64,000 bases of DNA from Pantoea sp050157905 (GCF_050157905.1 NZ_JBKIWZ010000001.1:3348001-3412000); one strand, 5' to 3'. Positions 50,926 through 59,163 are shown, counted from the stretch's first letter. Translations and numbers: made by a program. Notes: generated by a model from the letters alone, not told the origin.

Positions 50926-52265
50926 GTCTTATGCAGTTTGGCGGCCTGTTGGTGGTCTATCTGCTGTCGCTGACTTTTATTCTGACCCTGACCTGGCGGG
51001 AGTTTAAGCGTGTCCGTTTTAACTTCCATCTCTTCTTTACCCTGCTGTTTCTGCTGACTTTTTATTTCGGTTTTCCGCTGACCTCGGTACTGGTGTTCCG
51101 TTTTAATGTCGATGTCGTGCCGGTTGAAAATCTGCTGGAGGCGCTGCTGTCGGCCACGGCGTTTTATGCTATCTATTACGTCAGCTATAAAATACGGCTG
51201 AAGCCCGCCAGCGCCACGCCGGCGAAACCCTGGCTGCAGATGAATCGTGTCGAGACGCATCTGACCTGCGTGATTCTGGCACTGGTGGCGCTGGGCACCG
51301 TTACAGTGTTTTTTATTCATAACGGCTTTCTGCTGTTCCGCCTCACCGCCTACAACCAGATCTTCTCCAGTGAAGTCTCGGGTGTGGCGCTTAAGCGATT
51401 TTTCTATTTCTTTCTTCCGGCGATGCTCATCCCCTACTTTTTACGCCCGACACGTCGCAACTGGTTGCTGTTCCTGGTGGTCACCGTAGCCTTTGGTTTA
51501 CTGACCTATGCGCTGGTCGGGGGCACGCGCGCTAACATCATTATCGCGTTTGCCCTTTTCCTGTTTATCGGCATTACCCGCGGCTGGATCACGCTGTGGA
51601 TGCTGGCAACGGCTGGGGTAATGGCGATTGCCGGGATGTTCTGGCTGGCACTACGCCGCTACAACCTGGACGTCATGGGCGATGAAGCGTTCTATACCTT
51701 CCTCTATCTGACGCGTGATACGTTTTCGCCGTGGGAAAACCTCGCCCTGCTGCTGGATAACTACGCCAGAATCGAGTTTCAGGGACTGGCTCCGCTGTGG
51801 CGCGATTTTTACGTATTTATTCCGACCTGGCTCTGGCCGGATCGACCGCTGGCGGTGCTCAACAGCGCTAACTACTTTACCTGGGAAGTGCTGAACAACC
51901 ACTCTGGCCTGGCGATTTCACCTACGCTGATAGGCTCGCTGGTGGTGATGGGCGGCGTCTGGGCGATTCCGCTCGGTGCCGTTGCAGTCGGGATGATTAT
52001 TAAAGCCTTTGATGCGATCTATCAGCGTGGCTGTCTTGAAACCAATCGCTATAGCGGTGCCATCCTGCAAAGCTTCTGTTTTGGGGCAGTTTTCAACATG
52101 ATCGTGCTGGCACGCGAAGGTCTCGATGCGTTTGGCTCTCGCGTGGTGTTTTTCTGCATCATTTTTGCTGCCTGCCTGGGCATGGCTAAATTACTTTTCT
52201 GGTTACTGGATCGCGCAGGTTTAATTCGCGACCGCAGCAGGCGGGTAGTCCACAGCCCGCTCTGA
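50922..52265 (+). CDS. wzyE: ECA polymerase WzyE
   Basis: Inner-membrane polymerase of ECA repeat units. 447 residues (E. coli 450) with about 11 hydrophobic helices. Conserved pieces include VGGTRANIIIAF, RRYNLDVMGDEAFYTFLYL and WENLALLLDNY, with FYVFIPTWLWPDRP in a large loop. It starts with ATGA overlap to wecF and is followed by wecG after 25 bp. Confidence 0.95.
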   Translation: MSLMQFGGLLVVYLLSLTFILTLTWREFKRVRFNFHLFFTLLFLLTFYFGFPLTSVLVFRFNVDVVPVENLLEALLSATAFYAIYYVSYKIRLKPASATPAKPWLQMNRVETHLTCVILALVALGTVTVFFIHNGFLLFRLTAYNQIFSSEVSGVALKRFFYFFLPAMLIPYFLRPTRRNWLLFLVVTVAFGLLTYALVGGTRANIIIAFALFLFIGITRGWITLWMLATAGVMAIAGMFWLALRRYNLDVMGDEAFYTFLYLTRDTFSPWENLALLLDNYARIEFQGLAPLWRDFYVFIPTWLWPDRPLAVLNSANYFTWEVLNNHSGLAISPTLIGSLVVMGGVWAIPLGAVAVGMIIKAFDAIYQRGCLETNRYSGAILQSFCFGAVFNMIVLAREGLDAFGSRVVFFCIIFAACLGMAKLLFWLLDRAGLIRDRSRRVVHSPL

Positions 52266-52290
52266 TTAACCTCTGGGATTAACAGAAGAT

Positions 52291-53031
52291 ATGACAAAGT
52301 TAACGGAAACGCCGCAGTACCGGATTCGCGGCGTTGAGCTGTATGGCTTCGAGAACATGCCGTCGGCGGTGAGTTTTCTGATGCCGCCGCAGCAGGTACG
52401 CAGCGGCATTTTAGTGGCCATTAATGCGGAGAAGATCCTGACCGCTGAGCGGGATGAGGGATTACGCACGCTGCTGACCCAGGCGGAATATGCCTACGCG
52501 GATGGCATCAGCATTGTGCGCTCAATTCGTAAGAAGTATCCCCAGGCACGGGTGCAGCGCATTGCGGGTGCGGATTTGTGGGAAGCGCTGATGGAGCGTG
52601 CCGGGCGGGAAGGGACACCGGTATTTCTGATTGGCGGTCGTCAGCAGGTGCTGGAAGAAACCTGCGCTAAGCTGCGTCGTCAGTGGAACGTAAATATTGT
52701 CGGGTCGCAGGATGGCTATTTTGCGCCAGCCGAACAGGACGCGTTGTTTGCCCGGATTGCAGCCAGCGGCGCAAAGCTGGTGACCGTGGCATTGGGATCG
52801 CCGCGTCAGGAACTGCTGATGCTGGCGTGTCGTGCGCGCTGGCCTGATGCGCTCTATATGGGCGTTGGCGGCACCTATGATGTTTTCACCGGTCATGTGA
52901 AGCGCGCGCCTGAAATCTGGCAGCGGCTGGGGCTGGAGTGGCTTTATCGCCTGATTCGTCAGCCCTCTCGCCTGCGCCGCCAGCTAAAACTGCTGAAATA
53001 TTTGCGCTATCACTGGCGAGGCGACCTCTGA
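52291..53031 (+). CDS. wecG: UDP-ManNAcA:lipid I transferase WecG
   Basis: WecG/TagA/CpsF-family (GT26) glycosyltransferase adding ManNAcA to GlcNAc-PP-undecaprenol. 246 residues. ADGISIV, AGADLWEAL, VGSQDGYF, VALGSPRQELLM and GVGGTYDVFTGHVKRAPEIWQRLGLEW family motifs occur in order. Last gene of the wec operon. In E. coli yifK follows; here the tRNA operon does. Confidence 0.96.
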   Translation: MTKLTETPQYRIRGVELYGFENMPSAVSFLMPPQQVRSGILVAINAEKILTAERDEGLRTLLTQAEYAYADGISIVRSIRKKYPQARVQRIAGADLWEALMERAGREGTPVFLIGGRQQVLEETCAKLRRQWNVNIVGSQDGYFAPAEQDALFARIAASGAKLVTVALGSPRQELLMLACRARWPDALYMGVGGTYDVFTGHVKRAPEIWQRLGLEWLYRLIRQPSRLRRQLKLLKYLRYHWRGDL

Positions 53032-53139
53032 TATTGCTGATAAATGCCGGTTTTTTAGCCTCCGCGCATACATGAATGTGCTATTTCTCGACAAAATGCA
53101 CAAAGCGTAATCAAACGCGCCTTTTTATTCAAAAAGCAC

Positions 53140-53168
53140 TAGACACGATGGGCGCTTATCTCTAGTAT
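53140..53168 (+). promoter_or_regulatory. tRNA operon promoter
   Basis: TAGACA at 53140-53145 and TAGTAT at 53163-53168 are separated by 17 bp, with the start expected near 53175, shortly before tRNA-Arg. Confidence 0.65.
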
Positions 53169-53189
53169 GCACATCCGCAACGGCGCTAC

Positions 53190-53266
<77 letters not shown>

Positions 53267-53363
53267 TATCGTTTGTGCGCATGAGCTTCGGTGGTTGATT
53301 TACCGCGGTTGGCAGTAAAGATTTAAATGCTGCAGGTTTGTAATCTGTATCATGAAGAATTGT

Positions 53364-53440
53364 GGTGGCTATAGCTCAGTTGGTAGAGCCCTGGATTGTG
53401 ATTCCAGTTGTCGTGGGTTCGAGTCCCATTAGCCACCCCA
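53364..53440 (+). tRNA. hisR: tRNA-His (GTG)
   Basis: 77 nt including the extra G at -1 that pairs with the discriminator C, typical of tRNA-His. Acceptor GTGGCTA/TAGCCAC, anticodon GTG in GATTGTGATTC, CCA encoded. Confidence 0.98.
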
Positions 53441-53456
53441 GATTTTGCTGGGATAC

Positions 53457-53543
53457 GCGAAGGTGGCGGAATTGGTAGACGCGCTAGCTTCAGGTGTTAG
53501 TGTCTTAACGGACGTGAGGGTTCAAGTCCCTCTCTTCGCACCA
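53457..53543 (+). tRNA. leuT: tRNA-Leu (CAG)
   Basis: 87 nt with the long variable arm of tRNA-Leu (TGTCTTAACGGACG region), anticodon CAG in GCTTCAGGTG, acceptor GCGAAGG paired with TCTTCGC (one G-T), CCA encoded. It starts 16 bp after tRNA-His. Confidence 0.97.
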
Positions 53544-53563
53544 GGCAAAACAGTTAAAAAAAT

Positions 53564-53640
53564 CGGCGAGTAGCGCAGCTTGGTAGCGCAACTGGTTTGG
53601 GACCAGTGGGTCGGAGGTTCGAATCCTCTCTCGCCGACCA
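53564..53640 (+). tRNA. proM: tRNA-Pro (TGG)
   Basis: 77 nt, acceptor CGGCGAG/CTCGCCG, anticodon TGG in GGTTTGGGACC, CCA encoded. Followed at once by the operon terminator. Its last 18 bases recur at 53771-53788. Confidence 0.98.
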
Positions 53641-53689
53641 TTTTTAGAAACCTGTCTGAAAAGACAGGTTTTTTTTCGTCTGCAGAAAA
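53623..53689 (+). repeat. Direct repeat copy 1: tRNA-Pro 3' end plus terminator
   Basis: This 67-bp stretch covers the last 18 bases of tRNA-Pro, the terminator hairpin and the CGTCTGCAGAAAA tail. It recurs with few differences at 53771-53835. Confidence 0.9.
53648..53676 (+). terminator. Terminator of the tRNA operon
   Basis: AAACCTGTCT-GAAA-AGACAGGTTT with a GNRA-type tetraloop and a run of T, beginning 8 bp after the tRNA-Pro CCA. Confidence 0.92.
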
Positions 53690-53770
53690 GAGGATGATAA
53701 CCGACAGACGAGGTTTGCGCCGGGTGTAGCGAGATAACGTTGCGGCTGCAACGGCCCGCAGGGCAAAATC

Positions 53771-53835
53771 ATCCTCTCTCGCCGACCATTTTCAGAAACC
53801 TGTCTGAAAAGACAGTTTTTTTCGTCTGCAGAAAA
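53771..53835 (+). repeat. Direct repeat copy 2: tRNA-Pro 3' end plus terminator
   Basis: 65 bp repeating 53623-53689 with a T to C change and a 2-base shorter stem/T run (AGACAG then T6). The two copies are offset by 148 bp, leaving an 81-bp spacer. The partial tRNA cannot fold into a tRNA. Confidence 0.9.
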
Positions 53836-53934
53836 TGGGTATTGATGTTTGAAGATGATTAAGGGAGTACAGCGAAATAAGTTTGCTGTGAAACCGAGCT
53901 TTGAAGGGAACACAGGCAGATCGAAACGTCGCTT

Positions 53935-53980
53935 AAGCCATTCATGGCTTCTCGTCCCACGCTATCCCTGGCGTGGGACG
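53935..53980. other. Two adjacent perfect hairpins
   Basis: AAGCCA-TTCA-TGGCTT at 53935-53950 and CGTCCCACGC-8 nt-GCGTGGGACG at 53953-53980. Neither is followed by a T run on the + strand (the second continues CTTTCCTCC), so they are not standard terminators. Confidence 0.7.
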
Positions 53981-53981
53981 C

Positions 53982-54017
53982 TTTCCTCCTCTGCCCGTGT
54001 TTCCTCCTCTGCCCGTG
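53982..54017 (+). repeat. 18-bp tandem repeat, two copies
   Basis: TTTCCTCCTCTGCCCGTG occurs twice in a row (53982-53999 and 54000-54017), followed by the first six bases of a third copy. Confidence 0.85.
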
Positions 54018-54320
54018 TTTCCTGCGCGTTGAGCTTATGCGCTGTGGTCAGATGCATCCAGACTCAGATCCGCCAATGGTCTGAAGCATTCATGTAAGTA
54101 TCAGATGCGTCTGCCATACATGAAGCGAAGAGAGCCGCCTGTAGCAAAGCATAGCGTGCCATGAACGGCTCGCGCTGAGCTCGCCAGAGATGGCGTCTTT
54201 TGCGTCTCTGCTAAAGGCGTATGCTCCCTGAAGCCCACAGGGTGGTGAGAGCGGGCGGTGCGTCTGAGCTTAGTGGCAACCAGAGGTACTCTGCTTTTAT
54301 CTGGCTAACCGTCTGAGCAA

Positions 54321-54338
54321 TGTCGTGAATTGCATACA
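54321..54338 (+). promoter_or_regulatory. Degenerate GlrR-type site, distal
   Basis: TGTC-N10-TACA, one base from the TGTC-N10-GACA pattern bound by GlrR (QseF) upstream of glmY and glmZ in enterobacteria. Confidence 0.4.
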
Positions 54339-54383
54339 AATAAGCCATTGTTTTTGCTGTGATAACCTTAATAGTTACCTCGC

Positions 54384-54401
54384 CGTCTCCATTCAGAGAC
54401 A
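54384..54401 (+). promoter_or_regulatory. GlrR-type site, middle
   Basis: CGTC-N10-GACA, one base from consensus, within a larger inverted repeat GTCTC-CATTCA-GAGAC. Confidence 0.55.
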
Positions 54402-54415
54402 GCAAAATTTACGAC

Positions 54416-54433
54416 TGTCGCTTGCTCCCGACA
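54416..54433 (+). promoter_or_regulatory. GlrR-type site, proximal
   Basis: TGTC-N10-GACA is an exact match to the GlrR pattern and lies about 85 bp upstream of the sigma-54 -24 element, the usual enhancer distance. Confidence 0.7.
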
Positions 54434-54475
54434 CTTCCTGCCAGACCTCGTTCATGAAAGGCTGGATCATCTTCT

Positions 54476-54488
54476 TAAGTTATTGATT
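54476..54488 (-). promoter_or_regulatory. IHF site between GlrR sites and the glmZ promoter
   Basis: Read on the reverse strand, AATCAA-TAAC-TTA fits the IHF consensus WATCAANNNNTTR exactly. DNA bending here would bring the GlrR sites to the sigma-54 promoter. Confidence 0.65.
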
Positions 54489-54517
54489 AATAAAGAATTG
54501 AAAAATAAAACTTAACC

Positions 54518-54533
54518 TGGCATGGCTTGTGCA
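54518..54533 (+). promoter_or_regulatory. Sigma-54 promoter of glmZ
   Basis: TGGCATGGCTTGTGCA matches the -24/-12 pattern TGGCACGNNNNTTGCW, with GG and GC at the correct separation, ending 11 bp before the predicted first base of GlmZ. CAATAC at 54532-54537 could act as an overlapping sigma-70 -10, as known for E. coli glmZ. Confidence 0.75.
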
Positions 54534-54544
54534 ATACTTCTGCT

Positions 54545-54744
54545 GTAGATGCTCATTCCACCTCTTATGTCTGCTGATGCTACATAAACCTGGGAATGAT
54601 GCAGAGCCAATTTCAGATACCTGTTGTCTGCCTGCCTGTATCGCGTAAGCCTTACAGGGTTAACAGACACTACGTTGAGTCAGGTATCTCCCGGTTGTCT
54701 TACCGACCTGATCTTGCACCTGCCAGTGGCAGGTGTTTTTTTTT
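54545..54744 (+). ncRNA. glmZ: Small RNA GlmZ
   Basis: Hfq-binding small RNA that activates glmS translation by base pairing and is cut by RNase E with RapZ. The sequence begins GTAGATGCTCATTCCACCTC, nearly the E. coli 5' end, and keeps GGAATGATGCAGAGCC, the pairing element CTACGTTGAGT and the processing region GGTTGTCTTACCGACCTG. It ends in a strong terminator, CACCTGCC-AGT-GGCAGGTG plus nine T (54717-54744). Length about 200 nt, as in E. coli. The place upstream of the hemY end matches E. coli. Both processing and pairing segments are conserved, so it should be functional. Confidence 0.92.
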
Positions 54745-54780
54745 GCCTGGGGCAGGGTGGGATGAGAGAAAAGAGGCACA

Positions 54781-54806
54781 AAAAAGCCGGGCAAGCCCGG
54801 CTTTTT
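54781..54806 (-). terminator. Terminator of the hemCDXY operon
   Basis: A perfect 12-bp stem AAAAAGCCGGGC-AA-GCCCGGCTTTTT, symmetrical so it can work in both directions, 16 bp beyond the hemY stop. Confidence 0.9.
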
Positions 54807-54821
54807 ATTCGCTACACGGCA

Positions 54822-56018
54822 TCAGCCGTTGGGATTATTCTTCAGCGTCAGCAGCAGGCCTTCACGGCGCATTTTCGCTGCCTCTTCAGGGCGATGCAGA
54901 CGATCATAAACATCCGCCAGCCACGCATAATCGAAGGCATCCGGACGCTGCTCCAGCGCCTGCTGCAGGGCTTCAGCCGCCTGCTGCCATTCGCCGTGGC
55001 GCATCAGTAACTGTCCCAGCGTACTGTGCAGTAGCGGCGTAGCACCATGCTGCTTAATCTGCTGGCACAGCGCTTTTTCCAGTGCTTCCGGATTACCGCT
55101 TTTAATACGAGGCATCAGCAGCACCAGACGATCGTCGTAATGGCGCTTGAGGCCCTCCAGCACGATCGACTGCGCGGTGTCGTGATCGTTACATTCAATC
55201 AGATGATCCGCCATCGCCACCTGCAGCGTCGTATCCTGACGGGTTTTGCGGCTCAGCGTGTTCCACCAGCGCTTCAGTCCGTCGCTGCCCTGGTCGGCCA
55301 TCGCCTGATTCATTAAGCCCAGCCAGGCCTGCTGCTGCAAGGCCTCGCGATGCAAATCATCACCGACCTGCGCCTTCTGCATGGCGGGCAGGATATCCAG
55401 CAGGGCGCTCCAGGCACCGGTTCGGATATAAGCCTGTTCAGCCAGACGCAGCACTTCCGGATGACGCGGTGCCACTTCCAGCAGACGATCGATGCTGTGG
55501 CGCGCCGCATGATCTTCGTTACGTGCCAGCTGAATTCGTGTGCGGGCAATCTCAACCGGAATGGTATTGCTTTCAGACAGCTCCGCAGCCCGTTCCAGAT
55601 GCTGATTAGCACGGACTTCGTCGCCACGCTGCTGAGCGGCTTCTGCGGCTAGCAGGTAGTTCGCGACCGGCACATCGGCGTGGTCGGCATCTTTGGAGAG
55701 CAGTTTTTCTGCCTGACGATGGTCGCCCTCGGCCAGTTTCATCAGCGCCGACTGAGTATGACGCTGGGCGCGACGGCGCTTGCGTCCGGTAAACCAGCCA
55801 CGGGTACGTGCCCCGGTGCGCAGCACGCGGCGCAGTAACCACTCCACGGCCAGAATCACCAGCAGGCTGATGATAAGGATAATGGCCAGGCCGGTGACGC
55901 TGGTTTCAATATTCCAGTTATCGGTCTGAATCAGTACATAGCCCTGATGACCAGCAATCATCGGTCCCAGCACCACGCCCGCAATCAGCAGGATAAAGAG
56001 GATAAATACCTTAAGCAT
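54822..56018 (-). CDS. hemY: HemY, TPR membrane protein of the heme operon
   Basis: 398 residues, the E. coli length. Two N-terminal transmembrane helices (about 3-22 and 40-62) are followed by a basic stretch and TPR repeats. The enterobacterial protein of this name is not protoporphyrinogen oxidase; its role in late heme metabolism or complex assembly is not settled. Ends with NNPNG after a long helical region. Two bp from hemX; last gene of hemCDXY. Confidence 0.95.
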   Translation of the reverse strand: MLKVFILFILLIAGVVLGPMIAGHQGYVLIQTDNWNIETSVTGLAIILIISLLVILAVEWLLRRVLRTGARTRGWFTGRKRRRAQRHTQSALMKLAEGDHRQAEKLLSKDADHADVPVANYLLAAEAAQQRGDEVRANQHLERAAELSESNTIPVEIARTRIQLARNEDHAARHSIDRLLEVAPRHPEVLRLAEQAYIRTGAWSALLDILPAMQKAQVGDDLHREALQQQAWLGLMNQAMADQGSDGLKRWWNTLSRKTRQDTTLQVAMADHLIECNDHDTAQSIVLEGLKRHYDDRLVLLMPRIKSGNPEALEKALCQQIKQHGATPLLHSTLGQLLMRHGEWQQAAEALQQALEQRPDAFDYAWLADVYDRLHRPEEAAKMRREGLLLTLKNNPNG

Positions 56019-56020
56019 CC

Positions 56021-57154
56021 TTAGCCTCCCTGCTGGCTGGCAGCGGCAGAAGGTTGCGCTAACAGGTTCCGCACGCGGGTCTGCATCAGCTGCTCCAGCA
56101 GCGGCTGACTTTCCAGGCTATCCGGCAGATCCATATTGATGTTCTGCTGGCTCAGCTCATCCAGCTGGGCAAGAAACGCTTTGGTGGCAGCATCGTTGGT
56201 GTCGTACCAGGCGCGAACCCAGGCCGAAACGGTATCGATAGACTGCCTGTAGATCTCATCCTGATGACGTGGTACAGCCTGCGCCGCAATCAGCAGACGT
56301 GATCGGATGTTCTCGCGCAGGTAAACGTCCTGATTAGGGGCCAGCAGTGGCTGGGCGGTATTGTCGCGGCGACGGATGGTAATAAAATCATCCATAAAAT
56401 TATGCCAGCTTTTCACCAGGTTTTGCCGCCATTCGCGTACGGAACCTGACAGCTCGCCACCGTCGCTGTCCATGGGTGCATCATCACTGTCGTTATCCGC
56501 CAGACGCAGATTATCAACGTTGTTCGACAGCTGATTCAGCTTGAGGATCACCCCGTCGTAGTCAACCTGGGTTACGGCAGAGAGGTGACTGATATCCTGC
56601 GTCAGGGCACGACGCACGTTCATGACGCTGGGATCGTTCATGTCGGCCAGGCTGGCATCGGCGCTTTTCAGCAGTGCCGCAGCGGTGGTGACATCCTGAT
56701 CGCTCCAGAGTTTACGGCCAGCCAGCTTCACCAGATAGTCCGCCTGCGCCAGCAGCCAGCTACGCACATCGTTGCCGGAAATGACGGCCATTTTTTCACG
56801 CAGCGTTTCCAGCTCTTTTGCAGAGGCGGTCTGCTGGGCCTGCGCTGTCTGGAGCGCGCTTTCTGCGCCACTCAGTTGCTGTGTCAGCTGCTGTTTATCG
56901 CTACTGGCCTGCTGCTGCAACGCGCTTAACTGATCGCTCAGCTTCTGATTGGTTTGTGCCTGCAAATCGGCCTGATGTTTCCCGTTAAGGTATAAACCCG
57001 CACCTATTGCCAGCGCGATGACAATCGCCACAGCTCCCAGCACCATGCCACCATTTTTCGCCTGACGCGGTGGTGTGCTGTTGCTGGAAGGAGAGCGGTC
57101 GACCGCTGGGGTGGTTTCTTCAACCATGGCGGAGGAGTCTTTTTGTTCCGTCAT
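56021..57154 (-). CDS. hemX: HemX, membrane protein of the heme operon
   Basis: 377 residues from ATG 57154 (MTEQKDSS), matching the E. coli start; a GTG three codons upstream is less likely. Cytoplasmic acidic N terminus, one transmembrane helix (about 35-58), a coiled coil rich in Gln/Ala (about 65-125), then the conserved domain with AGRKLWSDQDVTTAAALLKS and LLAPNQDVYLRENIRSRLL. Once proposed as a uroporphyrinogen methylase, but it has no such domain. Role unknown. Confidence 0.95.
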   Translation of the reverse strand: MTEQKDSSAMVEETTPAVDRSPSSNSTPPRQAKNGGMVLGAVAIVIALAIGAGLYLNGKHQADLQAQTNQKLSDQLSALQQQASSDKQQLTQQLSGAESALQTAQAQQTASAKELETLREKMAVISGNDVRSWLLAQADYLVKLAGRKLWSDQDVTTAAALLKSADASLADMNDPSVMNVRRALTQDISHLSAVTQVDYDGVILKLNQLSNNVDNLRLADNDSDDAPMDSDGGELSGSVREWRQNLVKSWHNFMDDFITIRRRDNTAQPLLAPNQDVYLRENIRSRLLIAAQAVPRHQDEIYRQSIDTVSAWVRAWYDTNDAATKAFLAQLDELSQQNINMDLPDSLESQPLLEQLMQTRVRNLLAQPSAAASQQGG

Positions 57155-57179
57155 ATGTGGCACATCCCATTATTAAAGT

Positions 57180-57908
57180 TCAGCGTAACGCGCGCAGCAG
57201 CGCATCGTTATCGGCACCATCGGCTACCTGAATATCCTGCCAACCCAATCGTGCGGCCAGGGTAGCCAAACGTTCACTGACGACGATCAGTCGGCAGTTG
57301 AGTAGCCATTCCTCGCGATCAACTGCGGGGAACAGCGAAAAAAGCTGTTGTAACATTTCACCGCTGGTCACCACCAGCACAGAGACACCGCGATCGCGCC
57401 AGCGACGCCCCTCAACCGGACCATCGTAGTGCTTCTGACAGCGCTGATAGCAGGCAGCAAACGTCACCTCAGCACCGCGCCGGGTTAACGTCTCTGCCAG
57501 CAGTTCGCGTCCGGGGTCGCCACGCAGGATCAGCGCACGTTTACCGGCCACCTGCTGAAGCGTATTCAGCCGGATCAACTCTTCGCTGGTTTCCTGTGCA
57601 TGAGGCCAGGTCACCTGCTGACCGCTGACAGTATGAAACGCCAGTGCGGTGCTGCGACCAATTGCATAATAGCCCAGCTCAGGGGGCCACGCCTTGATCC
57701 GGTGCTGTGCGTAGTGAATAACCTGCTGTGAAAGGATAAAAACGAGGTCACCGGCGCGCAGGCCAGCGAGCGTCCGAGGCAGAGAGGGGAGGTCAGCGCC
57801 CGGCGCAAACTCGATCAGCGGCAGGCTCCACGCCTGTTTACCGATGGCATGCAGGCGTGATACCAGCTCTGCCGCTGCGGGTTCCGGGCGCGTCACCAGG
57901 ATGGTCAT
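57180..57908 (-). CDS. hemD: Uroporphyrinogen-III synthase HemD
   Basis: Closes and inverts ring D of hydroxymethylbilane to give uroporphyrinogen III. 242 residues (E. coli 246) with the loosely conserved bilobed fold: ILVTRPEPAA at the start, SQQVIHYA, YYAIGRSTA, ILRGDPGRELLAETL and a C-terminal VVTSGEMLQQL stretch. Its start overlaps the hemC stop by ATGA. Confidence 0.96.
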   Translation of the reverse strand: MTILVTRPEPAAAELVSRLHAIGKQAWSLPLIEFAPGADLPSLPRTLAGLRAGDLVFILSQQVIHYAQHRIKAWPPELGYYAIGRSTALAFHTVSGQQVTWPHAQETSEELIRLNTLQQVAGKRALILRGDPGRELLAETLTRRGAEVTFAACYQRCQKHYDGPVEGRRWRDRGVSVLVVTSGEMLQQLFSLFPAVDREEWLLNCRLIVVSERLATLAARLGWQDIQVADGADNDALLRALR

Positions 57909-58846
57909 GCTGGCGGCTGCCCCTGATAGACCTCTTGCAGGATTTCACGCGCGCCGCCGTTCAGCAGTTCGTCGGCAAGGGAAATGCCCATCTGTTCCGC
58001 CTGCGCGCGCGAGCCACGGCGTTCACCGCTGACCATGACCCGGCCATCCGGTGCGCCGACCATGCCGCGCAGCCAGAGATCGTCGCCTTCCAGCACCGCG
58101 AAGCTGCCAATCGGCACCTGGCAGCCCCCCTCAAGACGGGTGTTCATGGCGCGCTCCGCTCTGACACAGACTTCGGTGTCGGCATGGTTCAGCGCCTGCA
58201 GCAGACCAATTAAGGTACTGTCATCGAGACGGCATTCAATGCCGACCGCGCCCTGGCCCACGGCGGGCAGTGACACGTCCGCAGGCAGCGCCTGACGAAT
58301 GCGATCTTCCAGTCCCAGCCGCTTCAGCCCGGCGACGGCCAGAATAATGGCATCATATTCACCGGCATCAAGCTTACCGAGGCGGGTGCCAACGTTGCCA
58401 CGCAGTGAGCGGATAACCAGATCCGGACGGCGTGCGCTGATCTGGCACTGACGGCGCAGACTCGACGTACCCACAATGGCACCCTGAGGCAGCGCGTCGA
58501 TAGAATCATAATGATGAGAAACGAACGCATCGCGCGGATCGTCGCGCTCACAGATGGTCACCAGGCCGAGCCCGTCGGGAAAACTGACCGGCACATCCTT
58601 CATGGAATGCACCGCCATATCAGCCCGGCCTTCCAGCATCGCCAGCTCAAGCTCTTTGACAAACAGCCCTTTGCCACCGACTTTAGCCAGCGGCGTGTCG
58701 AGGATAATGTCACCTTTGGTGACCATAGGCACCAGCTCAACGCGCAGGCCCGGATGGGCGCTCATGAGGCGTTGCTGAACATAATGTGCCTGCCACAGTG
58801 CGAGCGGACTTTGTCTTGTAGCAATTCTGAAAATTTTGTCTAACAT
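57905..58846 (-). CDS. hemC: Porphobilinogen deaminase HemC
   Basis: Joins four porphobilinogens into hydroxymethylbilane. 313 residues from ATG 58846 (MLDKIFRIATRQSPLALWQ), the E. coli length; an upstream GTG/ATG would add four residues. Dipyrromethane cofactor Cys is in LEGGCQVPIGS near residue 242, and catalytic Asp in HSMKDVP near 84. Divergent from cyaA with about 317 bp between starts, as in E. coli. Confidence 0.97.
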   Translation of the reverse strand: MLDKIFRIATRQSPLALWQAHYVQQRLMSAHPGLRVELVPMVTKGDIILDTPLAKVGGKGLFVKELELAMLEGRADMAVHSMKDVPVSFPDGLGLVTICERDDPRDAFVSHHYDSIDALPQGAIVGTSSLRRQCQISARRPDLVIRSLRGNVGTRLGKLDAGEYDAIILAVAGLKRLGLEDRIRQALPADVSLPAVGQGAVGIECRLDDSTLIGLLQALNHADTEVCVRAERAMNTRLEGGCQVPIGSFAVLEGDDLWLRGMVGAPDGRVMVSGERRGSRAQAEQMGISLADELLNGGAREILQEVYQGQPPA

Positions 58847-59051
58847 GCTGTTAACCATTTTTATCGTTCACTGAATATCCTATCATCTCTGGGCGAATAC
58901 TGTCAGTTTCAACGGATTGAAAAGGGTCGGCGCGCGGTTTACGGCCCGGTTTCTCAAGCCGTCGCGTGCGATCCGGTGCTGAAAATGCAGGAAGCGGGTC
59001 AGAACGTGCTAAACTGTTAAGTAGCGCAACTTTCTTTACGGTCAATCTGCC

Positions 59052-59073
59052 TGGTGTTAGATTGATCACGTTT
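59052..59073. promoter_or_regulatory. CRP-cAMP site in the cyaA promoter region
   Basis: TGTTA-GATTGA-TCACG fits TGTGA-N6-TCACA with two changes, about 90 bp before the start codon. The E. coli cyaA promoter has an almost identical CRP site that represses transcription, so feedback control by cAMP is expected. Confidence 0.75.
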
Positions 59074-59163
59074 CCAGCAATTATCTGCCCACTTTTTTTA
59101 CGCTATCAGAGGCAGAGCGGGGAAACAGGGTGCTTAAACACTGGGACAATCAGGCGAAACGTC

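Larger units (their letters stand above)
53836..54320. other. Non-coding stretch between the tRNA repeat and the glmZ control region
   Basis: No gene with recognisable protein is seen in these 485 bp, although short frames exist on both strands. Two adjacent perfect hairpins (53935-53980) and an 18-bp tandem repeat (53982-54017) are the only clear structures. The part 54100-54320 has weak inverted repeats (for example GAGCCG...CGGCTC near 54133-54167) but nothing nameable. Confidence 0.55.

Noticed and set aside
53564..53835. Second tRNA-Pro gene
   Set aside because: The downstream copy has only the last 18 bases of the tRNA and cannot fold.
53644..54097. Short frames after tRNA-Pro
   Set aside because: They run through terminators, repeats and hairpins, and their residues reflect the repeat sequence.
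54596..55042. Forward frame over the glmZ and hemY ends
   Set aside because: The region is glmZ RNA, its terminator and the conserved end of hemY; the peptide has no similarity.
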